A stretch of 15,555 nucleotides of DNA from Lachnospiraceae bacterium (GTDB lineage: Bacteria; Bacillota_A; Clostridia; Lachnospirales; Lachnospiraceae): positions 1-15,555 of the forward strand of contig JAQUUB010000105.1 of the NCBI GenBank assembly GCA_028694115.1, read 5' to 3'. Position numbers and translations under genes: made by a program. This document shows positions 7,402-15,101 of the stretch, in pieces; positions within the stretch are counted from its first letter, which is position 1; each line of letters begins with the position of its first letter. The notes under the pieces were generated by a model. It was given only the letters and a program-made list of their open reading frames with translations. It was not told the origin of the DNA and searched no databases.

Positions 7402-8814
7402 ATGAATATAAAAAATATTCTTATTAATTCTGTTTGGTTTGGAGTAATACCCAAAATATCAACCATAATTAATGTATTGTTATTACCAATTATTACACCT
7501 TATCTTTCACCATTTGATTACGGAGTATGGGGAATTATCTCTTCATATTCTTCAATTGTTTTGGCGATTTGTACCTTAGGCTTGCATATGCATTTAACCA
7601 ATGGTTATTATGAATATAAAAACAAATTTAATATCTTTTGGGGCCATATATTTTTTTTATTACTAATATCTTCTGTTTTATTTTCTATTGGATTAATAAT
7701 TTTATATTTGTTTGTTCTACAAGAAATAGAATTAAATAAAAGAATTATTGTTGCAATTATTGCAGCTTTTCCAATATTATTTAATTCAAATTCTCTTCTG
7801 GCATCACACCTTTATCCTCTCAGAAGTTGTCCTAAACCACTTGTATTAAGAAATCTATTTTCAAGTATTATGGGGCTACTGACTCTTTTTATTGTAATTT
7901 ATTATTTCAATCTTGGATATTTAGGCTTCGTATCAAGCGCTGCCGTATCTGCCTTCATTTCATTCTTTATTTATATTAATCCATTATGGATTAAAGAAAA
8001 AATATTTCCAAGAATTGATCGTAATTTTACAAGAATCAAAAAATTACTAACGATCTCTTTCCCCGTAATACCTCATTCACTAGGGTTCATTTTATTATCT
8101 TCTTCTTCAAGAATTGTAATGTCCTGGTATAATGTTTCTACTGAGGATATTGGTTATTTTTCAAATGGATATATGATGGGAGATTATATAACAATAATAA
8201 CAATGTCCGTTGTAACAGCATTATCTCCACAAATACAAGAGCTTTATAGAAAAGGAAAATACAAAGAGTTCCGAAATTTATATTATTTCTCCCAGGGAAT
8301 TGCAATTATCTCTATAGTACTTTTTGCTACATGGATGCCTGAAATCTACAAGTATCTTATACGAAATGAGCAATTACAGCAATGTAGTATTATTGCACGT
8401 TACATATGTTTCGCAAACGCAGTATTACCCTTATACCTTTTTATGTCTGCGATTACTTTTATCGAAAAACAAACTAAACAACTATTGTGGTTAGTTTTTA
8501 TTCCGGGTGTATTAAATATTATATTATGTATGACCTTAATACCCTTTTGGGGTTATAAAGTTGCAATTACGACAACCATGATCGCTTACTGGAGTCAATT
8601 AATAATTCCATTTTTTATTAAATATCATAAAATTAAAACAACAATCTGGTTAGGGAGTCTTTATAAATTATTGATACTACTAGGTATTATTGCCTTATCG
8701 CTAATCACATCTACAGTGTCAAGTAATTTTAGTATTGAATACAAAGTACTATTCTCACTACTTGCATTAACATTTACGTTGCTTTTCTTATACAAATTTT
8801 CTAAACTTAAATAA
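7402..8814 (+). CDS. wzx: Wzx-type lipid-linked oligosaccharide flippase
   Basis: This 470-residue, strongly hydrophobic protein shows about 12 or more membrane-spanning stretches separated by short basic loops, as in the polysaccharide transporter branch of the MOP superfamily. It begins ILINSVWFGVIPKISTIINV, a typical RfbX/Wzx N-terminus. It carries PFDYGVWGIISSYSSIV after the second segment and the central LLTISFPVIPHSLGF motif that opens the second half. It would turn the undecaprenyl-linked repeat unit across the inner membrane for polymerisation. Sequence divergence is normal for this family, so membership is secure while substrate cannot be read. The gene is markedly more AT-rich than the 5' cassette. 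It contains an 8-T run near 7651 that does not interrupt the frame. Confidence 0.88.
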   Translation: MNIKNILINSVWFGVIPKISTIINVLLLPIITPYLSPFDYGVWGIISSYSSIVLAICTLGLHMHLTNGYYEYKNKFNIFWGHIFFLLLISSVLFSIGLIILYLFVLQEIELNKRIIVAIIAAFPILFNSNSLLASHLYPLRSCPKPLVLRNLFSSIMGLLTLFIVIYYFNLGYLGFVSSAAVSAFISFFIYINPLWIKEKIFPRIDRNFTRIKKLLTISFPVIPHSLGFILLSSSSRIVMSWYNVSTEDIGYFSNGYMMGDYITIITMSVVTALSPQIQELYRKGKYKEFRNLYYFSQGIAIISIVLFATWMPEIYKYLIRNEQLQQCSIIARYICFANAVLPLYLFMSAITFIEKQTKQLLWLVFIPGVLNIILCMTLIPFWGYKVAITTTMIAYWSQLIIPFFIKYHKIKTTIWLGSLYKLLILLGIIALSLITSTVSSNFSIEYKVLFSLLALTFTLLFLYKFSKLK

Positions 8815-8818
8815 TTGT

Positions 8819-10333
8819 ATGAAATATTTACTGTATAGTGCATGTTCATATGCTCATCCTCATTTTGGAGTACTCCTAGACGAAGCAGAAAGACTTCATA
8901 AGGAGGGACATGAAGTTATTTTCACATACTGTTCCGGAGTAATAGATTCATGTTTTATGAATCCTCAAGCAAATAAAGCACGATGTAAGTTATGTAAATT
9001 ATGCTATAATACCACACTATCTAAATTGTCTAAAGGGATTTTAGTAGTGCCATTGAAGGATATTAATTCTTGCGAAAAATATAGTTTCACTTATAATTCT
9101 ATTGATGAAATAAAGAATATAAAGTACAGAAATGTTTACGTGGGTTATTCGGTATTATCAACTTATATTTCAATAACTAGAAATCCATATCCAGAAATAT
9201 CAATTGATTCTAAAAAATATTTTGATCATCTGATTGAACAGACATGTAGATTAACTTCAAGAGTTTATGAATTAGTAGAACAACATAAACCAAATGTTAT
9301 TTCAATTTATAATGGAAGATTCTTTGAAAACAGGCCTTTTTATGATATTGCAAAATTCTTGAACTTACAATTCATAAGTAATGAAGTTGTTGGAGGACCA
9401 AGAAGCAACGAATTGTTCTCAAAAGTATCATTTAATAATTGCCTACCACATGATATTCAAAATAATTGTGATACAGTAAAATTCGTTTGGAACTCAAGTG
9501 ACAAAGATACATCAGAGAAAATAATTGATGGTGAATCATTCTTTACTAAGAGAAGAAATGGTCTTCCGGCTGCAGATAAAGTTTATATAAATGGACAAGT
9601 AAAAGGCTTGATGCCTTCTAACTGGGATGATAACAAAAAAAATATTGTTATATTCAATAGCTCTGAAGATGAATTTGCTGCAGTTGGAAAAGATTTTGAA
9701 GAATATTCTCTTTTTAAAAGTCAAATTGATGGTATTAAATATCTATTATCTTGTATTAATGATAAAAATTATCATTTCTATTTGAGGGTACATCCTAATT
9801 TAAAGAATATTCCATACAAATACCATACAGATTTATATACACTCGAAAATGATTACGATAATATCACGGTTATAAAAGCATCAGACTCTGTTAGTACCTA
9901 TGATATTATGGATAAAGCAGACAAAGTTGTAGTTTTCGGCTCAACTATGGGCGTTGAAGCTTCATTTTGGCATAAACCAGTCGTACTACTTTCTGGAGCA
10001 ATGTACTATTATTTAGACATGTGTTATATTCCCAGATCTCAAGAAGAATTATCTCAATTATTAAAAGAAGACTTAAAACCAAAGTCAAATCTTGCTGCTA
10101 TATTTTACGGTTACTATATGATGAATAGAAATGTATTAAGTACAGATTGCAAGTATTTTGATATCAATTACAAAACATTCATTCTTGGAAATGTGAAAAT
10201 AAATATGGCAAAATATTTAACAATATTAGGATCAAATAAATTAATGAAGTTAATACTGGTAATATGGTTGAGAACAATCCCTCTTTTATTTAAGAATAAG
10301 ATAAATATGCCTGATCCATTTTTTAAAGAATGA
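8819..10333 (+). CDS. Large GT-B-like surface carbohydrate protein with N-terminal Cys cluster; candidate nonulosonate transferase
   Basis: I do not recognise a named family for this 504-residue protein. The N-terminus (SACSYAHPHFGVLLDEAERLHKEGHEV) reads like the first Rossmann unit of a GT-B glycosyltransferase. It is followed by cysteines at 9, 38, 45 and a CKLCKLC cluster at 56-62. A second Rossmann-like half includes FYLRVHPNLKN and VVFGSTMGVEASFWHKPVVL (GSTMGVE at 374-380), a nucleotide-sugar pocket style seen in capsule, Kdo and CDP-glycerol-type transferases. The last 60 residues hold a hydrophobic, basic segment (LMKLILVIWLRTIPLLF) that may bind the membrane. No recognised sialyltransferase is present, and this is the least typical of the three transferase-like genes, so I infer it could add the CMP-activated Leg. 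The Cys set could hold a metal or be structural. It overlaps the polymerase start by 4 nt. Confidence 0.6.
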   Translation: MKYLLYSACSYAHPHFGVLLDEAERLHKEGHEVIFTYCSGVIDSCFMNPQANKARCKLCKLCYNTTLSKLSKGILVVPLKDINSCEKYSFTYNSIDEIKNIKYRNVYVGYSVLSTYISITRNPYPEISIDSKKYFDHLIEQTCRLTSRVYELVEQHKPNVISIYNGRFFENRPFYDIAKFLNLQFISNEVVGGPRSNELFSKVSFNNCLPHDIQNNCDTVKFVWNSSDKDTSEKIIDGESFFTKRRNGLPAADKVYINGQVKGLMPSNWDDNKKNIVIFNSSEDEFAAVGKDFEEYSLFKSQIDGIKYLLSCINDKNYHFYLRVHPNLKNIPYKYHTDLYTLENDYDNITVIKASDSVSTYDIMDKADKVVVFGSTMGVEASFWHKPVVLLSGAMYYYLDMCYIPRSQEELSQLLKEDLKPKSNLAAIFYGYYMMNRNVLSTDCKYFDINYKTFILGNVKINMAKYLTILGSNKLMKLILVIWLRTIPLLFKNKINMPDPFFKE

Positions 10334-11568
10334 AAGATTATCTATTACACATAAAAATTTCAAAGAGACATCTTGTAATATTAATTACATTTCTAATTTT
10401 TCCTTTTGCTTCTCTGCCTTTAATAATTACCGAAATATATAATCGTAATTATTACGCTTTGTATTATTTAGCTATATTTATGGGACTTCTGTCGTATTTG
10501 TGGATCCCAAGTGGCGATTTATACAGATATCAAATGGATTATGAAGTCATTAAAAACATAAATTTTAGTGACTTAAAAAATCTATTGGCATTAGATTTTA
10601 TTTATCCATGGATTATGCTTATATATGGAAAGATTGGATTAAATTTTGAACTACTAAGATTTACTATTTGTTCATTTTGCTACATTTTATATTTTCGAAT
10701 TTTTGTTAGTATAATAAAAGCAAATGACTATTTAAACGAATCTTATCTTTTAAGTTTTTGCGCATTTCTAATTATGTTCTTTCTCCTAAGATTTTCTGGT
10801 TTTCTTACAGGAGTTCGTTTCACTTTTGCAATGGGCATATGTTTTTATGCTGTATTTTCAATAATTTATAATGAAAAGAAATCTGGTTGGATACTATTAA
10901 TAATATCAGCTTTTATTCATTTTTCATTCTGGGCTATATTCTTAATTGTATTTATTGTAAAAATATTCAAACCCAAAATTTACAAATCACATCTACTTAC
11001 ATTAATGGTTTGCGGATATATTTTATCTACATTTTTCATTGAATACTTTATTAATTTATTGCCAATCGATGATGTTTTAAAAATACATTTGGCAAACTAC
11101 ACTAGTGGTTATTATGCACAGGAAGAATATGCATCACGTCCAATTGGGTTCAGATTATCCTTTCTTGCATCATATTTTGCATTATATCCAGGACTATTAT
11201 TGATCCTTTATAAATTAAAAGAGTATTCATTATTTTCTGTTTTTGTAGGAATATGTATCTTGCTATCTTTTATGTTTAATATGAATTCCAGTTATAGTCG
11301 ATATGCCTTTTTAGGAGTTATCTTCTTTACAATACCCTTCCTTCTACAATATAAAACAATATTTACAAAAACACACTTATATTTCTTTTTATGCTTGAGT
11401 TTTATAGTATATTCTGCATCTATATACACTGTCAAAAGAGAACTATCGTGTGGTCATCAATATAAAATATTATATTCTCCTTTGCCTACAATATTAATGT
11501 CCACTTATGATATTAATTGGGTTAATGCCAATATTTTGACAAATGGAGATATGAGAAAATCTAATTAA
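10330..11568 (+). CDS. wzy: EpsG/Wzy-type polysaccharide polymerase
   Basis: This 412-residue membrane protein has about ten or more hydrophobic segments. The first periplasmic region carries PSGDLYRYQMDYE (GDLYRY at 62-67), a pattern I associate with the EpsG family of O-antigen/exopolysaccharide polymerases. A longer polar loop follows the central helices (NYTSGYYAQEEYASRPIGF), as usual in Wzy-like enzymes. It would join repeat units after Wzx has flipped them. The start overlaps the preceding stop (ATGA). GC is among the lowest in the window, about 22-25% by my hand count over one line. The nearby Wzx and the absence of ABC-transporter genes suggest the Wzx/Wzy-dependent route. Family placement is good; the symbol is functional and not proven. 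Confidence 0.8.
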   Translation: MKDYLLHIKISKRHLVILITFLIFPFASLPLIITEIYNRNYYALYYLAIFMGLLSYLWIPSGDLYRYQMDYEVIKNINFSDLKNLLALDFIYPWIMLIYGKIGLNFELLRFTICSFCYILYFRIFVSIIKANDYLNESYLLSFCAFLIMFFLLRFSGFLTGVRFTFAMGICFYAVFSIIYNEKKSGWILLIISAFIHFSFWAIFLIVFIVKIFKPKIYKSHLLTLMVCGYILSTFFIEYFINLLPIDDVLKIHLANYTSGYYAQEEYASRPIGFRLSFLASYFALYPGLLLILYKLKEYSLFSVFVGICILLSFMFNMNSSYSRYAFLGVIFFTIPFLLQYKTIFTKTHLYFFLCLSFIVYSASIYTVKRELSCGHQYKILYSPLPTILMSTYDINWVNANILTNGDMRKSN

Positions 11569-11572
11569 ACAT

Positions 11573-12667
11573 ATGTTAAACAGAGAATTTAAAAGCTATT
11601 CATTTTTTCCAGGGCAACATTGGGATCATACCTGGGAGAGGCAACATGAAATTGTAACTCGCTTATCTAAAGAGATCGGTTCACAAGTCGAAGTTTGCAG
11701 ACCTTTGGGTTTTATTAATCATAATCCGTTTAGTATTAAGTTTATCAAAAGAATCGTTAATTATCGAAAACACATAGGAAATGAATCTATTAAAAATCCG
11801 CTTGAACCAAACATAAATTTAATAGGGGGTAGCTATATTCCTTGGCATAATAGCACAATAGGAAAAATTAATTTTAGATTATTAAATGCACAAATTGAAA
11901 TATCTGACAATAACTTTTTCTGGTCTACTTATATAAATCCGACTATATATGAATTTTTCAAACGATCAAGATTTAAAGTTTATGACATAGCAGAAAGGCG
12001 TTCTAAAAATAATTTAGTACCACAAAAAATAAAAGAATTAGAAAGAAAAGTTGTGGCTGAGTCTGATGTTGTTTTTATTGATAATCAAGCTACAATCAAT
12101 GATTATAAGGATTTAAATCAAAACATATACTATATACCTCAAGGAGTAAATACTGATACATTTTTTCCAAATGATGATTGCCCAAAAGAGTATATCGGAT
12201 ATATTGGAAATTTACATTTTGCTATTGATTATGATTTTTTTGAGCAATTAATACAAATAAATCAGAATCAGAAGTTCTTGATTATTGGAGCCATAATTGA
12301 AAAAAAGGCCTTTTCGTTATTAAAATATCCCAACGTAACCTATGTCCCTCAAGTCGCTAAGAATGAGTTAAATAGTTATTTATCAAAAATGAAAGTTGGA
12401 TTGATTCCATATTTAATAAATGACGTTACTGTTGGAGTATACCCAACAAAATTATTCGAATATATTTCTTCAGGTGTACCTGTTATATCGACAAATCTCC
12501 CTGAAGTAGCTCAATACGCAAATAATGATTATTTAAAAATAATAAACAATCCTGAATTAATTAACGTTGATTTTAGTTTCAAAAATACAGAAACTATACT
12601 CAAAGAAAACACTTGGGATATGAGATGGAATGAATATTTAAAAAGAATAAATCAATGCTTAAAGTAG
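11573..12667 (+). CDS. Glycosyltransferase, GT-B fold, GT1/GT4-like
   Basis: This 364-residue protein has the layout of a GT-B transferase. The N-terminal half opens with FFPGQHWDHTWERQHEIV. The linker carries IPQGVNTDTFFP, the usual entry to the second domain. The C-terminal half has IGYIGNLHFAIDYDFF and PTKLFEYISSGVPVIST (PTKLFEY at 291-297), where the glutamate normally contacts the nucleotide-sugar. The full E-x7-E pair of classic GT4 enzymes is not evident. Similar proteins are common in exopolysaccharide loci, but donor and acceptor cannot be inferred. It begins 4 nt after the polymerase stop and overlaps the next gene by 13 nt, so the pair is probably coupled. Confidence 0.82.
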   Translation: MLNREFKSYSFFPGQHWDHTWERQHEIVTRLSKEIGSQVEVCRPLGFINHNPFSIKFIKRIVNYRKHIGNESIKNPLEPNINLIGGSYIPWHNSTIGKINFRLLNAQIEISDNNFFWSTYINPTIYEFFKRSRFKVYDIAERRSKNNLVPQKIKELERKVVAESDVVFIDNQATINDYKDLNQNIYYIPQGVNTDTFFPNDDCPKEYIGYIGNLHFAIDYDFFEQLIQINQNQKFLIIGAIIEKKAFSLLKYPNVTYVPQVAKNELNSYLSKMKVGLIPYLINDVTVGVYPTKLFEYISSGVPVISTNLPEVAQYANNDYLKIINNPELINVDFSFKNTETILKENTWDMRWNEYLKRINQCLK

Positions 12668-13776
12668 TATATATTTGCTCTTCTCTCATTAGAAGAGGCC
12701 CCATAAATGTTCTTTATAATTTAGTATCCGGATTCAATAAATCGGAAATAGAGTGTGTAATAATAACTCTTTCAGACGAAGAAAATGATTCTAGAAAACA
12801 AGATTTTATTTCTTTAGGGATTACAGTCAAATGCCTGCAACTAGGTAAAGGATTTGATTCTATTTTAAGAAGTTCCAAACTGAAAGATGCTGTTAAAAAT
12901 GAAAGGCCTGATATTTGTCATTCATTTGGATTTCGAGCAGATATTCTTTGCTATAAAGAATTAAGAAATAAATATAAAATTGTAAGCTCACTATATAATT
13001 ATCCTGGAGATGATTATGTAATGCAGTTTGGCAAAATTAAAGGTCTTTTAATGAAAAAAATCCATTTTCATATTTTAAATGGATTTACTAAAGTTATAAC
13101 TTGTTCAGCCTTTATTGAAGAAAAACTAAGGTTAAATAAAATCAATAATGTTGATTTAATTTACACAGGGGTTGATAGTAATTATTTCTGTCCTGCAACA
13201 ATAGAAGAACGTAATAGAATAAGACGACTCCATGATGTTAGTGAAGATTCAATAGTATATATATACATTGCTAATTTAATAATAAGAAAAGACCCAATTA
13301 CTTTAATTAAAGCATTTAAAGATTTTGTAAACAATCCTATAAAGAAAGTACATCTTTTTGTTATGGGGGACGGCATGCTTATGGAGGCATGCAAATCAAC
13401 TTACAATGGGGATAATATTTCATATCTTGGATATCAATCAGACACTCTACCATACCTACAAGCAAGCGATTTTTATATATCACCATCTTTGTCTGAAGGG
13501 TTTCCAACGGCTGTTTTAGAAGCATTATCATGTGGACTTCCCTGTATTCTATCTGATATTCAACCTCATAAAGAAATGATGTATGATATAAAAAAACCTT
13601 TTTTCTTTAGAGTTAGCAATATAAATTCTTTAAAAGATGCTTTAAATAGAAGTATAGAGTGTAATTTAGATGAAGAAAAAAAATTACACAGAAAGTATTT
13701 TACAAGTAATTTCACTTCAAAATTAATGGCAGATAAACATTTAAAGACATATTTAAAATTAAACAACAATGAATAA
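12655..13776 (+). CDS. GT4-family glycosyltransferase
   Basis: This 373-residue retaining GT-B glycosyltransferase has a glycine-poor but recognisable N-terminal acceptor domain (CSSLIRRGPINVLYNLVSGF, then DICHSFGFRADIL). Its C-terminal Glycos_transf_1 domain includes NLIIRKDPITLIKAF, VMGDG and SEGFPTAVLEALSCGLPCI. Glu281 and Glu289 form the E-x7-E motif typical of GT4. It transfers an unidentified sugar to the lipid-linked intermediate in the cytoplasm. The gene starts within the previous coding sequence and overlaps the following aminotransferase by 8 nt. With the two other transferase-like genes it suggests three transfer steps after an initiating sugar-phosphate transferase that is not in the window, hence roughly a tetrasaccharide repeat, which is inference only. 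Confidence 0.88.
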   Translation: MLKVVYICSSLIRRGPINVLYNLVSGFNKSEIECVIITLSDEENDSRKQDFISLGITVKCLQLGKGFDSILRSSKLKDAVKNERPDICHSFGFRADILCYKELRNKYKIVSSLYNYPGDDYVMQFGKIKGLLMKKIHFHILNGFTKVITCSAFIEEKLRLNKINNVDLIYTGVDSNYFCPATIEERNRIRRLHDVSEDSIVYIYIANLIIRKDPITLIKAFKDFVNNPIKKVHLFVMGDGMLMEACKSTYNGDNISYLGYQSDTLPYLQASDFYISPSLSEGFPTAVLEALSCGLPCILSDIQPHKEMMYDIKKPFFFRVSNINSLKDALNRSIECNLDEEKKLHRKYFTSNFTSKLMADKHLKTYLKLNNNE

Positions 13777-14902
13777 TATCCCATTTAATCGACCTTTTAT
13801 TACTGGAGATGAAATAAAAAATATAACACAGGTAATTGAATCTAGAAAATTATCTGGTAATGGATACTTTACAAAAAAATGTCAGGAATTCTTTGAAACG
13901 AAATATGGGTTTCGAAAAACACTTTTAACTACGTCTTGCACTGATGCATTAGAAATGTGTGCAATTCTAGCAGGAATTAAAGAAGGTGATGAAGTTATTG
14001 TTCCGTCATATACATTTGTATCAACAGCTTTAGCTTTTGTAAGACAAAACGCAAAAATAGTTTTTGCTGATAGTTCAAAAGAAAATCCCAACATTGATGT
14101 TGATAAATTAGAAGCTTTAATTACCCCTAATACAAAAGCAATTGTTCCTGTTCACTACGCTGGTGTTGCTTGCGATATGGATAAAATTATGGAGCTAGCG
14201 AATAAGTACAATCTTATAGTCATTGAAGATGCTGCTCAATCCATCGATTCCTTCTATAAAGGTAAACCATTAGGTTCGATAGGTCATTTAAGTGCATTCT
14301 CATTTCATGAAACAAAGAATATAAATTGTGGAGAAGGCGGCTTACTCGTTATTAATGATGATAAATACATAAAACGAGCTGAAATAATATGGGAAAAAGG
14401 AACAAATAGAGCAGAATTTTTCAGAGGTGAGATTAACAAATATGGCTGGGTAGATACAGGTAGCTCTTTTTTACCTTCTGAAATGAATGCTGCTTTCCTA
14501 TTAGCACAACTGGAAAATTTAGATATGATTCAATCCAGAAGAAAAGAGATTTGGAAATTATATTATAGGAATTTAGAATCTTTGGTATTGAAAGGTATCA
14601 TTAATATTCCTCAATTACCTGCATATTCTACAAATAATGGACATATGTTTTATTTTACATGTAGAAATATCGAGGAACGAAGCTCATTAATAGCCTATTT
14701 AAAGAGTAACAATGTTCAATCAGTTTTTCATTATATTAGCCTACATCTATCCGATTTTTATAAATTAGATCATGATGGAAGAGAGCTTATGAATTGCGAC
14801 AGATATTCTGACTGTTTAATAAGATTACCCTTATTCAGAGACTTGAAAGATGAAGATGTAGTTGAAATTTCAAATTTGATTTATAAATTTTACAGTAATT
14901 AA
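13769..14902 (+). CDS. wecE: dTDP-4-amino-4,6-dideoxygalactose-type transaminase, WecE/RffA-like
   Basis: This 377-residue DegT-fold PLP enzyme closely follows E. coli WecE (376 residues) as I remember it. Shared segments are IPFNRPFITG, SCTDALEMCA, GDEVIVPSYTFVSTALAFV, VPVHYAGVACDMD, IEDAAQSIDSFYKG, SFHETKNINCGEGG with the expected Schiff-base Lys183, EKGTNRAEFFRGE, and FHYISLH near the C-terminus. WecE converts dTDP-4-keto-6-deoxyglucose to dTDP-Fuc4N. The required RmlA and RmlB are not in the window and would be supplied elsewhere. No WecD-like N-acetyltransferase is present, so the amine might remain free, unless the NeuD-like protein or a distant gene acylates it. Position after the glycosyltransferases, not beside the Leg genes, argues that it makes a second sugar. 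It is the last gene of the operon; its stop lies in a palindrome. Confidence 0.88.
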   Translation: MNNIPFNRPFITGDEIKNITQVIESRKLSGNGYFTKKCQEFFETKYGFRKTLLTTSCTDALEMCAILAGIKEGDEVIVPSYTFVSTALAFVRQNAKIVFADSSKENPNIDVDKLEALITPNTKAIVPVHYAGVACDMDKIMELANKYNLIVIEDAAQSIDSFYKGKPLGSIGHLSAFSFHETKNINCGEGGLLVINDDKYIKRAEIIWEKGTNRAEFFRGEINKYGWVDTGSSFLPSEMNAAFLLAQLENLDMIQSRRKEIWKLYYRNLESLVLKGIINIPQLPAYSTNNGHMFYFTCRNIEERSSLIAYLKSNNVQSVFHYISLHLSDFYKLDHDGRELMNCDRYSDCLIRLPLFRDLKDEDVVEISNLIYKFYSN

Positions 14903-14917
14903 TTACTGTAAAATTTA
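14884..14917. terminator. Perfect 34-bp palindrome over the stop codon, probable end-of-operon terminator
   Basis: The left arm 14884-14900 and right arm 14901-14917 are exact reverse complements with 17-bp arms and no spacer. The core is ACAGTAATT / AATTACTGT. The TAA stop of the aminotransferase (14900-14902) sits at the axis. As RNA it would form a long AT-rich hairpin with a short loop, and the symmetry would work on either strand. There is no clean downstream U-run, so it is not a textbook intrinsic terminator. A protein-binding site is the alternative. Confidence 0.5.
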
Positions 14918-14931
14918 CACAATCATAATAA

Positions 14932-15099
14932 AAGTGCAAAAAGTTGACAGTAAAACTTGGTAGGCTTCTTCGCTTACCATTGAATAAAGAAGAGATGCTA
15001 AAATTAACAGAAAATCACATTGGAAGTAATAACAAAAATAAAAATGCAATTGGTATAAAATTTGTATCTTATCAACTCAAAAAATACAACAACATATAA
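14932..15099 (+). pseudogene. Remnant of an NAD-dependent epimerase/dehydratase C-terminus
   Basis: The gap after the operon is open in one + frame from 14932 to TAA 15097-15099, with no suitable start. It reads VKLGRLLRLPLNKEEMLKLT, continuing KLTENHIGSNNKNKNAIGI. This matches my memory of the C-terminal end of Bacteroidales NAD-dependent epimerases from polysaccharide loci, which read roughly LPLN(K/E)ER..KLTE(N/S)YVVSN.KIK.ALGI. The catalytic N-terminal three-quarters or more is absent, and the tail after GIKF is unlike the family, so it is not functional. It ends 2 nt before the export gene. I infer a deletion or recombination scar left from an earlier version of the locus. No database check was possible. 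Confidence 0.5.
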
Positions 15100-15101
15100 T
15101 T

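Noticed and set aside
13373..13392. Repeated GGCATGC within the GT4 gene
   Set aside because: Two 7-bp copies inside a conserved coding segment (VMGDGMLMEAC) are best explained by chance and codon choice.
14312..14330. Apparent one-residue deletion after the Schiff-base lysine compared with E. coli WecE
   Set aside because: ETKNINCGEGG is, to my knowledge, a common variant in functional WecE/RffA homologues and keeps the lysine and glycine-rich loop.
14959..14978. Small hairpin GGTAGGC/GCTTACC with a 6-nt loop
   Set aside because: The stem has a G-U pair, no U-run follows, and the bases are explained as part of the epimerase-like coding remnant.
15050..15072. Promoter for the export gene (TAAAATTTG at 15056-15064, or TATCTTAT at 15065-15072, as a Bacteroides -7 element)
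   Set aside because: Neither matches TAnnTTTG fully and no TTTG-like -33 element sits at the right distance; a promoter is expected here but cannot be placed.
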